Assembly: GCF_017591425.1 (NCBI RefSeq)
Contig: NW_024466599.1
Coordinates: forward strand, 76,612,501 to 76,676,500
Direction of reading: 5' to 3'
Source: Ochotona curzoniae
Taxonomy: Eukaryota; Chordata; Mammalia; Lagomorpha; Ochotonidae
Length of the DNA: 64,000 nucleotides
Under the pieces are notes generated by a model that was not told the origin of the DNA, searched no databases, and saw nothing but the letters and a program-made list of their open reading frames with translations. Positions 1 to 11,510 of this stretch are shown piece by piece (within the stretch, counting starts at the first letter, position 1; each line of letters opens with the position of its first letter). The position numbers and the translations under genes are program-made.

Positions 1-1009
1 AAGATCCTCTAGGCCACAGATGGCTTTCAAGTCATCCTTTGAAAACCTGAGAACATGGTCAGCTGCACCCAAGAATACAATTGTAATCATGGCCAAGATT
101 CTTAGTCCTAAAGCTTACAGGCCTCTCAGTCACAGCAGTGAGAGGAAAGAAAGAAACATTTGGGATATGTAACATCAGCAGGTGTTATTTGTTGTGTTTG
201 TAGCAGTCTCTGTGTGTTTGCTGAACTCTGCAATCAACCAAGAGTAGTAATGACAGATTTGGTGTGGTTCTACTGCACAGAATGGTGATTAGCAACTACA
301 GTGAAGGTTTTGGATGTAACTGCATCCGACAGTCACACTGGGTAGAGATGCACAGAGAATGAAAACTGGCTATCCCTTTATTATCAGATGTAACGGTATT
401 CAAGATTGCCTTCTCTGATCAGACATCTGTGTCAACTCTATGAATGGAATCCCTGACTTGTTCTACTTTGAAACAGATCTAAATGTTAAAATTAAAGTGA
501 AGTAAAATTTATCCGTCAATTCCAAGTTATGAAATATTGCTCAGGTTAAAAAGAATTTGTTTAAACTATTCATGTTGATATTTAGAACAGTCTGAAATGT
601 AGTAACCTATGTGCCAATCTTTCTCTTAGCACTTTTGCCACACTGCTGAGCCAACAAATTAAAAACTTAACTGGGATCACTTTCTGCAAATATGGTAAAA
701 TAAATACTGCTCAAATTATTCTCTTTATTTCTATTGAAAATATTTGATATTCTGCACATCTGCCAACTGGGAGAAAAGCAAATTAGGAATTTCTAACCAG
801 TTAAGTCAGAAAATGCAGAAGATTTGCTATGTGCAGGTTATATCTTCCGTTGATTCCCATAAAACTCTCCCAATCTGTTCCTAATGAGTTTCTGAGCAAT
901 TTCAGGAGCAATCTCTGAGACTAGGATGTTATAATGAGGAAAATATGATTGTTTTTTCTGTGACATATATGCATATAATTAAATTTATTTTTCTAAAAAC
1001 AAAAAAAAA
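1..1009. other. Unique intergenic or intronic DNA
   Basis: AT-rich non-repetitive DNA with no open frame of note, no RNA gene and no repeat that I recognise. An A-rich run just before 1010 may be the edge of the following SINE. Confidence 0.5.
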
Positions 1010-1690
1010 AATAAGACCAGTAGAGTGAGTTAAACCCCTGCGTATAATATTGGAATCCATGAGTGGTGGTTCAAATCCTAAAACAGGACTTTCAATTTTT
1101 TTTAAAAAAAAAATTTTTATTGCAAAGCCAGTTATGTAGAGAGGAGGAGAGACAGAGAGGAAGATCTTGCACCCGATGGTTGACTCCCCAAGTGGCCACA
1201 ATGGCCAGAGCTGTACCAATCCAAAGCTAGGAGCCCAGAGCCTCCTCTGGGTCTCCCACAGCCTTTGGGCCATCCTCAACTAATTTCCCAGGCCACAAGC
1301 AGGAAGCTGAATATGAAACAGGGCTTCTAGGATTAGAACCAGTGCTCACATGGGATCCCAGGCATGTAAGGCAAGGACTTCAGCCACTCTTCTACCATGC
1401 CAGACCCAATGTTGCACTTTCAATCCAGCTCCCTGCTAATGCACCTAGGAGAGCAGATCTTTATCTACTGCCACCCACATGAAGATCCATGCAGAATTCC
1501 AGGTTCCTGGCTTTGGCTTGCTGCAGTCCCTGCAATTGTGGTCCTTTGGGGAGTAAAGCACATGGATAATCTCCTCTCCTCTCTCCCTGTCTCATTCTTA
1601 ATCTCCACACACCTGTGTGACACTATTATTTTTTTTTGTAATTCTGCTTTTCACATAAATAATGAAATCTTAAGAAAGAAACAGTAAAAT
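1010..1690 (+). repeat. Old CSINE copy split by a younger SINE
   Basis: The 5' part (about 1010-1096) has the degraded tRNA-like head. The body resumes after 1416 with the SINE phrases for 'ccagctccctgctaatgc' and 'ggggagtaaagcacatgg', and ends in a CT-rich and A-rich tail near 1690. The interruption is a complete minus-strand SINE (1097-1415), so this copy was in place first. Confidence 0.8.
1097..1415 (-). repeat. CSINE inserted inside another SINE
   Basis: On the plus strand it starts with T-rich sequence and an 'attgcaaagccag' tail and ends with the reverse-complemented tRNA-like head. It is flanked by the 9-bp direct repeat actttcaat at 1088-1096 and 1416-1424, which I read as the target-site duplication made in the host SINE. 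Confidence 0.85.
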
Positions 1691-1884
1691 CAAAGTTGAA
1701 TGCCTCTCCATAAGGGGGTCATTAGTTAATACTTTCTAGAAAATTCTCATCATAGTGTGTCCTATAATGGGGCTACTGGTCTTTAAAGTGCCACTGCCAC
1801 TTGAGACGAGAGACATGATAATCCAACAAGTAGCAGAAACATTCCATCACTTGACTAATAGAGTAACAGCATATTTGCCGAATT

Positions 1885-2075
1885 TAATAACAGACAAGGT
1901 TTTAGACGTTTGATCTAGTGGTTGTAAGTTTGATTGCCTGTATCCCACACTGGAGTGCCTATGAAAGAATCCAATTCTGATTCTTTCTAAATGGAGCCTC
2001 ACTAGGAGCAGTGATGCTTTAAGTAGCTGAGCTGTACCGGTTGGGTACATGGGAGGTCCAGGCTGGGTACATGAA
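1885..2075 (+). repeat. Divergent CSINE fragment
   Basis: It shows the older CSINE body: 'ctagtggttgtaag', 'cctgtatcccacactggagtgcc', then 'gctttaagtagctgagctgtacc'. The 3' tail is missing because the copy abuts the next, oppositely oriented SINE. Divergence suggests an old insertion. Confidence 0.65.
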
Positions 2076-2365
2076 AGGCTGTTATAGAGAGGTGAAAAAG
2101 AGAGAGAGAGAGAAGAGAGAGAATGAGAGAGAGACTTTCATCTGCTGTTTTATTTCCCAAGTGGCCCCAATGGCCATGACTATGCCAGGCTGAAGTCAAG
2201 AGCCTGGACTTGATCTAGATCTCCGTGTGTTGCACGTGCTCAAGCACTTGGGCCATCTTCCTCTGCATCCCCAGACACATGTTAAGGAAACTGGATTGGA
2301 AACAGAAGAGCCAGGATTTACACCAACAATCAGATGAACGCTTACAAGTACCAGCCCAATACAGA
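2076..2365 (-). repeat. Divergent CSINE copy with GA-rich tail
   Basis: The minus-strand SINE reads from a (GA)n-rich tail at about 2095-2130, through 'tttcccaagtggcccc' and 'gggccatcttcctctgc', to a head-proximal remnant near 2360. It lies head-to-tail against the SINE fragment before it. Confidence 0.7.
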
Positions 2366-4263
2366 TGATTTTATTTTTGACATTTATTATATATTTAACA
2401 TACCTTTTAAGTAATTTGATAAGCACATCATCAGTTGAAAATATCAAAGATGATATCCAAATCCTCTTAACTATCACCCAGAAGGCAGAGTGCCTGTGTC
2501 TCCCCGTCAGGCTATGGGGCTGGGTCTGCTGCTTGCACTTCAGCTAAGATCAGCCATGACAGTCAAAAGGAAATAAGAGTTAAATCATTGCATTCAAGGT
2601 TGCATATATTTAACTAAAATGAGCAAATAAATAATTACTGTTCCATCACGCACTTTTTGAGAAACATTGTCTTGGCTGATTCAGATCATTTACCATAGGT
2701 TTTCCAAAAAGATAGGACATCTTGTGATATCTAAATGTGTGAAAATTGCATCTCACTTAGGTTAGAATGAGCATCCAAGTCAATGGAGTAGTACTTATAT
2801 CACATCCTTAGGTTACTTTTTAAATGAAAACAGTAGGAAGGAAAATTGATACAGAGAGTATTTTGAAAGCATTGGAGGTTTTTTTTTTTTTTTTGGTACA
2901 TGAAACTAGTTAAAATTCAAGATGATGGGGTCTAAAGGACTGAAATTACATAGCAGACCAGTCAAAATTCAAAAGTCAGAAAAAAATAATTCTAGTTTGT
3001 CTGAGAGGACTTCCTATGTTTCTCTAGACAAGCCTTCATTTTTCACCCTTTGATCCTGAACATAGTTGAATCTGAAAGATTAAAGTGAACTTGCCCTTGA
3101 CACATGCTGCCGCTAATCTCAACATCCACAGCACCCAGACAGGCAGAACCCAAATGTTGCTCTGTGTGCCTTCCCAGCACAGGACATGGCGATGACAAAG
3201 AAAAAAAAAATGCAGTTAGGCTGTTAGCCCTTTAGGGATTCCTTTTGCAAATATTGGCAAAGTGTGGAAAGCTTTTTCAATACTTCTTACTTTCAAGTTT
3301 GCTGATTTAGAATTATTTCCGGCCTGTCTTTTTCTCTATGAAACTTATTTCAAAGAAGTAGCCAACAGACCTAAACACATACATCATTTTAATTCCAGTT
3401 ACCAGAAGAGACAGAGATCAAGATGTTATATTGAATTGAGTAGATACACTTCAAAATATTCCAGAGGAATTAATAGATTTGAGAATAAAAATATCAAAAT
3501 AAGAAGTCCAAGTGGATTGCGGTATTAGGAGAAAGATACCGTAGAAGGATAAAAACTTAAATATACAATGGACAGAAGTAGCAGCAGCTTTATAAGTTTT
3601 GAAAGGAACTAAAAAGAAGAAATGAAGAAGTAATGGAGCTAAATGTCTTAAGAAGTTGAAAGACCCCGTATTAAAAGAGGCAATTCTGTGTGAAATAGAA
3701 GACATAAAAACCCCGCAAGGATTTGTCAGATAAAATTAGAATGTTAAAGAAAGACAGAATTTCCTAGAATTTCAGAAATAAAAATCAGATCTCCTACAAA
3801 AGAATGAGATTTGATGAATATCAAGTTATCCCTTAGTGCAATGAAATGAAAGAAACCAATGCATTTATTTCTTAAAGTATTCAAGTGAAAATCTGAACCA
3901 GGGAAATAGCATTCAAAATGAGAAGACAGCAAAAAAAAAAAAAAAAAAATCCTGGATCATTCATGGTCTGAATATTTTTTTGCCCACCTAAAGATCCATA
4001 CAGCAAACTGTTTTGGAAGAAAAGAGAAGAAAAAGCTGAAGGAAATGCTATAAGGAAGGTAAAAACTGGGGGTGAGAGGATAAAAACTCTACAAGTAAGA
4101 AAGGAGGAAGAGACAATATATTGCTAAAAGAAAAAGGTGCAACCCCAGAAAATGTTCCAATCAACACTGGAGAGCAGAGAAGGGAAGAGCCTGAAAACCA
4201 CAGTGAACTGAACGTGTGGGTCTTCATGTAGTATATGGTGAAGATAAACATAGCGGCACTTTG
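2366..4263. other. Mostly unique DNA, A-rich toward the right
   Basis: No gene or RNA is visible. The stretch 3400-4260 is A-rich on the plus strand and could be a very old LINE remnant, but I cannot align it to a family. It contains homopolymer runs at 2879-2894 (T) and about 3931-3949 (A). Confidence 0.4.
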
Positions 4264-6926
4264 AAGAAATCAGCAGAGTTCAGGGAGCTGACTTAACCCC
4301 TCCTCAAGGTGGCACTTGTGGGGGGCGCCCCTGCCGGATGGAACCCACTGGGGACTTGGGCCAAAGCCCACGCTGCAAGGCGGGGGCAGAATCCTCGCTT
4401 TCTCCTGGCCCATGAACACCAAACCTCTGGTGGGTGAGTTTCCACGAGGGATGCATGGGAGCTGGGTGAAAACCCTAGCCCCGCCCTGCCGCCAAAAGCC
4501 GGTAACAGGACAAGCCCGGGCGGGTTCCGGTCTTGGGGCAGGGAGTGAACTTAACCCCTCCTCAAGGTGGCCCTTTGTGGGGGGTGCGCCCCTGCCGGAT
4601 GGAACCCACTGGGGACTTTGGCCAAAGCCCACACCTCAAGGCGGGGGCAGAGTCCTTAGCTTTGGGTGGCCAGTGCACCAAATTGTGCCAGGCTCTGCCT
4701 GCTGGCTGCCAGGCAGGGAGCTCTGGGGTTTTTAAGGTATGAAATAGCTGCTTAGGGACACCCACAAATAAGGCCAGCTTTAGTGTAGGTGAGACACGAA
4801 TTACTGGTCATTTCCAGGAACGGGGAGATGAAACTTTAGGGTAAACGTGGAACTGAGACCTGAAGGTTTGGACTGAGCAAACCTTAGCCCACAAGCAAGA
4901 TTGGCAAACAGGGAGGAGCGCAGGACATGCCCAGCTAGGTTTTATTACACCAACCGTTCTGCATGAGTCACAGATATGAGTCACAGTGTCTAAGGCAGGA
5001 GTCTGGACAGATGAATGGGACTGTGTTCCAGTCAGGATACCGTTATTGTCTCCCTTGGCACAAGTGTGGACTGGAACAAGACGCACTGGAACAGACTGCA
5101 ACACCTTCTGGTGCTCGGGAGGACCAGGGTAGATGTGTGACAGACTAGGCTAAGTCTCAACCCCAACTCGTATAGCCATATACGAGCTATATGGGAGTGT
5201 GGACGAGCCGTGGCTGGGCTGAAACATCCTATAGCAAGAACCAGAATGGGAAGAAAGCCAGTTAGGAAAGGCCACTGTTCCTGCTAGGACAGGAGGCTAA
5301 CTGGCACATGGACCCACTGGTATGCACAAAACCTGGTACTTAGAGGGGTTCTGATGGAGGAGCCTGGGCAACTCCTCTGGCAGGACACAGACCCTGCAGG
5401 TCAGCGCAAGAAGCATGGAAGGAAACCTCCAAGAGGTCATGGAAAGTGTCCCACTAGCATGCATTTGGCATGGGTTGGGGGCAGAGCAGGCTGAATCAGT
5501 TCACGTCATCCATTGGTAAATCCGAACGCCAGAACAGAGTGTGGGTCGAACCAGGTTTGGTAGCGACAAAAGCAGTACACAACACGGAATGCCAAGGTGG
5601 GGTTGCCTGAGCCGGAAGTGATCGCAGCACCCAACTGGCACACGCGAGAATCAGGAAGGGAGGGGGCAGAGCTAGCAGAGGAATAAGGATGTTTCCCTAG
5701 CTGAACAGCTACTTCCACTGGGGAGCGTGACCAGACCAGTAGGGGGTAGGGGGTGGGGTTAGACCAGACCAGGCAGGGCCACAGCACCTGTGCACCTCAT
5801 ATGGACCAGATCGGGGAAAACCAAGCTGAGCTGATTACTCCTACTGTTGCTATCTACAGTTAGAGTGGGTGAGGGTTGTTGGGGCTTGGGCGCAGCATCG
5901 GCTGGCAGAGGCTGGCACAGGGGGCTAGTTCTGTCAAGTTAAACTACAGAGCCACCTGGAAAGTGCATAATCTGGGAGTGGCCTGGGAGGGAAATAGTGG
6001 GCTCCTTCCTCTTGGGTTACCACCCCCATGGGAGGGCACAGGAACTAGGACGGGGGCTGGAGTGGCTAGACAGACACCTAACAATATCCAGGAGGGTTGG
6101 ATGGATGAGAAGGTTGGATAGAATTAGGTCACAATACCCATTGACGTGTACGTGAGCAGAAGGAAACGTGGGACAGACTGGACTAGTCCACCATACATAC
6201 TTGCAAGCCAGGGTAGGGGTGGACCTGGTGGGGTTACTGCAGGTCGCTATGACTGGGCTGCAGCTCCCACTGGTTAGTGTGAGGGCCGAGTGTGTCCAGG
6301 GCAGAACCAGGCTGGACTGCAACACCCATTGGTTCCAGTGGAAGACATGGATGGAGACAGAACCGACTCAGCAACTGCAACCACCAGCTGATCAGGGCGA
6401 TGCACTGTGCCGGTACCTGAGCTTGCTAGAACACGCAGGAATCTGGACTGGGAATACCTCAAAATTTCTTTGGGGATCTCTCTAGTCGAGATGCTGGACT
6501 CAGAGCCCTCACCAAGAAAAGACAGAACAAGTCAATCAACAACCTCAGCTATTTGTTGGCAGCGAAACACTGGGCAAATAGAGACTCTATAAGGGACTGT
6601 GTCAATCAGTGGATTCTTCAACGACCTCCTTGTGCTTGGAGAGGTGAGACTGGTAGCAATCCATGAATGGTGACTTAACGAAACCACTTGAGCGAGTATC
6701 TCAGAGCATGCCCCACATCCGGGACTTGGGGTGGGTGGGAAACTGGGTGGGGCTTCTCCCTCTACATCCCCCTTTACCACAGATACATGAAGGAAGCAGT
6801 ATGGCAATGGTGGTCTTACCCACTTCCCTGTAACCCTTGAACCTTTTTTACCCTAATTAACTATGTTAAGATTGTCAAAATATAATAAAAACATATATAT
6901 ATTTTTAAAAAAAGAAATTAGCAGAG
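4264..6926 (+). mobile_element. GC-rich ORF-less retroposon with TSD
   Basis: The 15-bp direct repeats aagaaatcagcagag (4264-4278) and aagaaattagcagag (6912-6926), with one mismatch, bracket a 2,633-bp insert (4279-6911). The insert ends in AATAAA at 6884-6889 and an A/T-rich tail, as expected for a transcript integrated by L1 machinery. The 5' end holds a GC-rich, CpG-containing segment repeated once with a 258-bp period ('ttaacccctcctcaaggtgg' at 4293 and 4551). The body (about 5050-6350) contains degenerate repeats around 'ctggactgcaacacccattgg', and two TGAGTCA sites lie at 4964-4970 and 4977-4983. No frame encodes a recognisable LINE, viral or host protein; the longest frames overlap the GC-rich duplicated head. 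It could be a 5'-truncated long 3'UTR of a lagomorph L1 lineage, a non-autonomous composite retroposon analogous to SVA, or a retrocopied noncoding RNA. Retroposition is well supported; identity is open. Confidence 0.7.
4285..4665 (+). repeat. 258-bp GC-rich tandem duplication at the retroposon head
   Basis: Segment 4285-4402 recurs at 4543-4662 with few differences, including 'gccggatggaacccactggg' in both. The second unit is shortened. GC content is much higher than in the flanks. Tandem GC-rich 5' units are typical of promoters of some mammalian L1s and of SVA-type elements; a promoter role here is inference. Confidence 0.8.
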
Positions 6927-7061
6927 ATAAGTAAGTCTGAGTGTGAATGAGTCTTATGTTAAACTGCTTTCAGAACAAAAATAAAATGCATAGTTCTAAA
7001 ATTAAAAAAAGAAAATTTGACAAGTCTGGTTCAAAATAGGAAAAGAAGTTTCTCGGGTTTT

Positions 7062-7232
7062 TTTTCATTTCTTTAGTGAAACATTAGTCATTCAGTGGCA
7101 TGTTCTTTAACTTCATTGCATTGTAAATTTCTTTTTTTTTTTCCCCTATTGTTGATTTTGTTTTCTGACTTCTCATTTAAGGGGGGTGTACATTAACTGT
7201 ATAATGGAAAATATTACTTCTAGTGGCGTATT
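7062..7232 (+). repeat. L1 3'UTR fragment
   Basis: The text 'acattagtcattcagtggc', then 'cattgcattgtaaatttc', then 'tgttgattttgttttctgac' matches the reverse complement of the L1 3'UTR at about 12060-12330. This is therefore a small orphan piece of the same L1 lineage, on the opposite strand. Confidence 0.7.
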
Positions 7233-7902
7233 GTTTAACTTTTACCCTGTCCTCACCATGATAAGCCCACTCTCTGTGAAACTGCTTTGATAACAAAGAC
7301 GCTGTTTAATCATTCCTAATATGGCAAACAAACTTTGTTAACTCCAGTGATTAGATGTTAAAAGTCTATTAAACCTACTGCTTGGAAAACCACCACCACC
7401 AAACATCCTCTCTTCACTCCGAGAATGTATAGACCCCCCTTGTCCATTTTCATCGTCATCCACTGATTTTTCCACGATCTGGATCACACGCAGTTTTCTA
7501 CAAGTGGCTTTGCTCACTCAGACAGTTGGGGTAGGGCATTCTCCCTCTGAATTCTGTGACATGAGTCCTGTATATCTTTAGGAACTCAACAGGCATGGTC
7601 AGGACATTCCTTCTCCCCCACAGTCTAGCCTGGTTGAGAGTGTTAGGTGCTGTGCTGCTTGTTTCTCTTTCAGGACCTTTTAAAAATAACTATTTTTGAA
7701 ATCAGTACATCAACAGATAAGGCAATAAACAAAAAAAAAATCTATGCTTAATTGTTGAAACAAATATTTTAGCAATGTACAGGTATCTCATTGTAGTTAT
7801 TACATATTTGTCATTTACAAACTTTTCAGGATATGGGCTCCCTCTGTGAACTAAATGATAAGAAAAACAGAAATATAGCTGTCCTTTTTACTTTAAAAAA
7901 AA
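7233..7902. other. Unique DNA
   Basis: No coding, RNA or repeat feature is recognised. The left edge may still be decayed L1 3'UTR. Confidence 0.4.
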
Positions 7903-8275
7903 CTGAGTGGGAGTCAGTCTTTTTTGGCGCAGGAGCCTATACTATTGCTTATGTTGTAAGCATCCCGTAACGGAGCTCCAGCCAAGTTTCCAGTACTCTC
8001 TTTGTGACCCAGCTTCCTACAAATCAACCCGGGAAAGCAGAAGGCAACTCAAATACTTGTCCCCCTGCCATCTCCTGCCATCTACTGTCACCTCCTGGCT
8101 GTCTAGATGCAGCCCTGGATTCCTGGCTTCAACATGGCCCAGCCCTGCTTGTTGCAACCATTTAGGAGTAAAACAATGAGTGAAAGACTCCTCTCTTGTT
8201 TGCTCTCTCTCTCTCTCTCTCGCTCTCTCTCTCTCATTCTCTGAAGCTCTTTCAAATGAAAAAAAATCTACAAAT
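7903..8275 (+). repeat. CSINE copy with (CT)n tail
   Basis: An older CSINE body ('gggaaagcagaaggcaactc', 'ctgcttgttgcaaccattta') is followed by an expanded (CT)n tract at about 8199-8233 and 'tttcaaatgaaaaaaaatct'. The CT tract occupies the normal 'tctctcctctctgtatat' position of the SINE. Confidence 0.75.
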
Positions 8276-8393
8276 GGTACTTTAAAGAAATGTATTAATC
8301 AGTGAATCAGCTAGCTAATTGTCATGCCAAAAAAATAATAACAACATAAAAAAAAAAAACTTGGAGGAGTCCCTTCTTTTTAAAACTTGCTAG

Positions 8394-8711
8394 GGGCCTG
8401 GCAAGATAGCCTAACGGCTCCAATCCCTGCCTTGAATGCACCGGAATAATATATGGGCACCAGTTCTGATCCTGGCAACTGTGCTTCCCATCCAGCTCTC
8501 TGCTTGTGGCCTGGGAAAGCAGTCCAGGATGGCCTAAAGCTTTGAGACCCTTCACCCATGTGGGAGAACTGGAAGGGGCTTCAGGCTTCCGGCTTCAGAT
8601 TGGCTTAGCTCCGGCCATTGCAGCTGCTTAGAGAATTAACACTTCTGCTCTGTCTCTCCTCCTCTCTGTATATGTGCCTTTCTAATAAACATAAATGAAT
8701 CTTTAAAAAAG
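8394..8711 (+). repeat. CSINE copy, near full length
   Basis: It runs from 'gggcctggcaagatagccta' (head) through 'ccatccagctctctgcttgt' and 'ttcagattggcttagctcc' to 'ctctctgtatatgtgccttt' and an A-rich tail near 8711. Confidence 0.85.
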
Positions 8712-9689
8712 TAAGAAATCCAACTAAACAGAAATAAATGGCCCAGCCTTAGAGATTGGACTGAGCTTTCCAGATACTCTGCCATTTGAATAGAGATCCT
8801 GAGAGCAAAGGAAAAGAATGTTAGGCAGGGAATTACATGTAAGAATTCAGAAAGAACACAGAGTGAGGAAGCGATGGAAATTGAGCCTGCCAGAATGACT
8901 TGAGACCTTCTTGAGAAGCAGTGTGGACAACACAGGGTTCTAAGGTGACATGATCAGAGGTGCTTTTGGTGCAGAGCACTCTAGCTATTGCGTCCAAAGA
9001 AATAGAAAATCAGAAACTGTGAAATGTGGTAAAAGGTCCAGCAGACACAGTGAATGATATTAGAGCAATGGTGGAGATGATGTCTTGTGAGCATTTGGAG
9101 GTAAGGGATGGACAGATTGGGGGATGTGCAGGGAACTTGCAATGACTCTTACTCAGTTACTGCAAGGTATTCACTCACATTCCCTGAAACAGGAAGCCCT
9201 GGACCAGAAACTGGATTTGTGATGGAAAGAGGAAGAAGAAAGCGGTGATGTATCAGGAGTGTTAGATGTTGTGAGCACTGTGTCCGTAATACTGCTTGTC
9301 CCTGTCATGTTGATTCCATTCTACATTCTCTGGGCTCCAGCTCCAGAACCAACACAATGCACCACGAATCTACAGAGAGAATGAGCTCCTGGGTGTTCAG
9401 CATTTCCGGTGGAGCTGATGCTCAAGTCTGCAGTGCGTCTACACCCTCCCAGTTTTCAGGGAAGTGCATGGCCTTGATGAGGAGATGCTATGAGGAAGCC
9501 CAGAAGCTTCACCTGTCTGGATCTCTTTGTTTGTCATGAGGCATTTGATCACACAGGGAAGACACTCCACGCCATGCAAGCACTTTGAGCCATTTGACTT
9601 GGTAGCAACAAACTTATTTGGACTCGAAAAAACAACCAATTGCACACTACAGTTTATTAGAAAGACCTAAATGTTTTCATGTCCAGTGT
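8712..9689. other. Unique DNA
   Basis: Non-repetitive DNA with short open frames on both strands (for example 9357-9539). None has a recognisable domain or codon pattern, so I call no gene. Confidence 0.4.
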
Positions 9690-10030
9690 TGGGGGCTGGA
9701 GCTACAGCATAGTGGATAAAGTTGCTTCCTGTGGCATTGGCATCCTATATGGGTGCAGGTTCAAGTCCCAAATGTCTCATTCCCTTTGCTTCTCATGTTA
9801 AAGCAGCAAATTATGTTCCAAATGTTAAGCCTTGCATACCTAATAGACATTCAAAAAATTCTCCTGGGTACTGGCTTTCGAGTGGCCTAACCCAGGCTGT
9901 GGAGGCTGTGGGTTGAACCAGTGAATTCTTTCAGTACCATTTCTCTCTCACTCTTTGCACTTTTGACTTTCAAATAAAAATTATATATATATATATATAA
10001 ATATATATATATAATACATATATATATTTA
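9690..10030 (+). repeat. Older CSINE ending in an (AT)n microsatellite
   Basis: The tRNA-like head ('gctggagctacagcatagtgg') and B-box region ('ggttcaagtcccaaatg') are visible. The tail 'tttgactttcaaataaaaa' has expanded into (AT)n at about 9980-10030. Confidence 0.8.
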
Positions 10031-10854
10031 AAATATCCAATTTTTAAGTTTGTATTTAATGAGGATTTTCATCATTTTTCATTTGTTTTTTTCATTACAG
10101 GCTCCAGATTTTGAAAATCAAACAAATTCAACCTTCTAACAAAGTGAAATGTGTAAGCTGTTCCGACTGCATGCTCTTGTTCATTTCTGTCAGGATTTCC
10201 CGTGGAAGAGATGAATGTCCTATTGTAGGAAGCATGGAGTGAGACGAGTTCTCTCGGGTGCTGAGGTTTCAGCATCTGCTTCCTCATCAGGGCGACACTG
10301 GAAGCTGATGTGTGTGCTATGACAGCAGCTGTGCATCCGCAAGGGATAAGTAGTAATGGAATTCTCACCAGTGAATGCCTGCACTGTTGTCCATTAAAAT
10401 TGCTGAGCCAATGTGCAATTGCAGCACCCTAACGACACTCAAGGTCCTATGGCTAAAATATCTCCTGCTTGCCTTGGGCCAATACCGCCCAACAACTGTT
10501 TTGTTTTCAGCACAGGAGTGTTTTTCCCTCTCAGTTGACATGCTCACGATGCAAGCATAAGTGCAATGTGCTGTTTTACGATAAACTCTTTGGTATTTGC
10601 AGTATTGTGGCTGCTGTGTGCCAGTAAAATATCGGATGAGTTCTTTCCCTAAATCCTTTGTTGAATGGAAGGCCCAACTTTAGAAATCCAGTCAATATAC
10701 ATAGTTAAACATGTGCCCTCAGAATGAAATTGATGATCATTTTTGCCACTTGGTGCAGTTCTTCCAAAGAGGCAAATAGCTGCATTTGTCATACAATATC
10801 AACTACAGTTTGATATCAGATGGATATCCTTGTCAGTTAAGTTAGCAATTACAA
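10031..10854. other. Unique DNA
   Basis: It contains a pyrimidine tract followed by AG near 10100, which resembles a splice acceptor. The sequence after it has no sustained open frame, so I do not call an exon. Confidence 0.35.
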
Positions 10855-11510
10855 GATAACATAAACTGTATAACTGAAACATAAGAAGTATATTTTCTCA
10901 TGGTCCTGGAGCCAGAATCTTTTTTCTCCCTCAAAATTTATTTGAAGGAGAGAGAGAAAAAATATCTTTCATTTACTGGAATGCTTACCCTGTCCAGGGG
11001 TAGATCAAGTCCTAGACAGTAGCCTGGAATCTTATCTTGGTCTCCCACATGAGCAGTAGAAACCTCAGAAACTTAACAATCTTCTGCTGCTTCCCCTGAC
11101 GCCTCAACAGGAAACGGAATTTTAGGCAAGGTTTGAACCAGAGCTGCTCTGTGGGAGGCTGTCATTGCAAGCAGCATCTTAACTTGTTGTACCAAAAGGC
11201 TGGCCTTGGAATCTAGAATTCTGAGCTCAGGAATCGGCATGGCTGGTCACCAGTAAAGGCTCTGTTTCTGAATCGCTAATTGCCAGTTGCCTCTTCATTA
11301 CACCTTCACATGGCAGACAAACTGGTGAGAATCTGCATGTGATGTCCTTGCTTAGAAGCTTACTATCCCATTCTGAGGACCCAGTGTCTTGATCTCATTT
11401 AACCAGATTATCTCCCAAAGCCTCTACTCCAAATGTCATCACATTTGGGGTTAGGACTTCCGCATGTGCCTATAGGACAGCGAAACAAGTCATCCCTTAA
11501 TATTGGCATT
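10855..11510 (-). repeat. MaLR-type LTR split by a SINE
   Basis: The left part (10855-10920: 'tattttctcatggtcctgga') and the right part (about 11215-11510: 'tctcccaaagcctctactcc', 'catcacatttggggttagg') match the antisense ends of MLT1/MST-like LTRs of the ERVL-MaLR group. A minus-strand SINE sits between them. This is a solo LTR in an old, degraded state. Confidence 0.6.
10921..11208 (-). repeat. CSINE inserted in a MaLR LTR
   Basis: A minus-strand SINE with 'tcccctcaaaattt'-like decay at its tail and 'gtaccaaaaggctggcc' at its head. Short direct repeats gaatct at 10915-10920 and 11209-11214 mark the insertion. Confidence 0.75.

Noticed and set aside
4279..4700. CpG island with host gene promoter
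   Set aside because: The GC-rich part lies wholly within a TSD-bounded retroposon, and no host exon follows.
4316..4735. 139-codon frame and a 120-codon opposite frame in GC-rich DNA
   Set aside because: They arise because the duplicated GC-rich unit is poor in stop codons and its 258-bp period is a multiple of three. No protein motif is present.
10080..10110. Splice acceptor and exon
   Set aside because: A pyrimidine tract plus AG occurs often by chance, and no sustained frame or donor follows.
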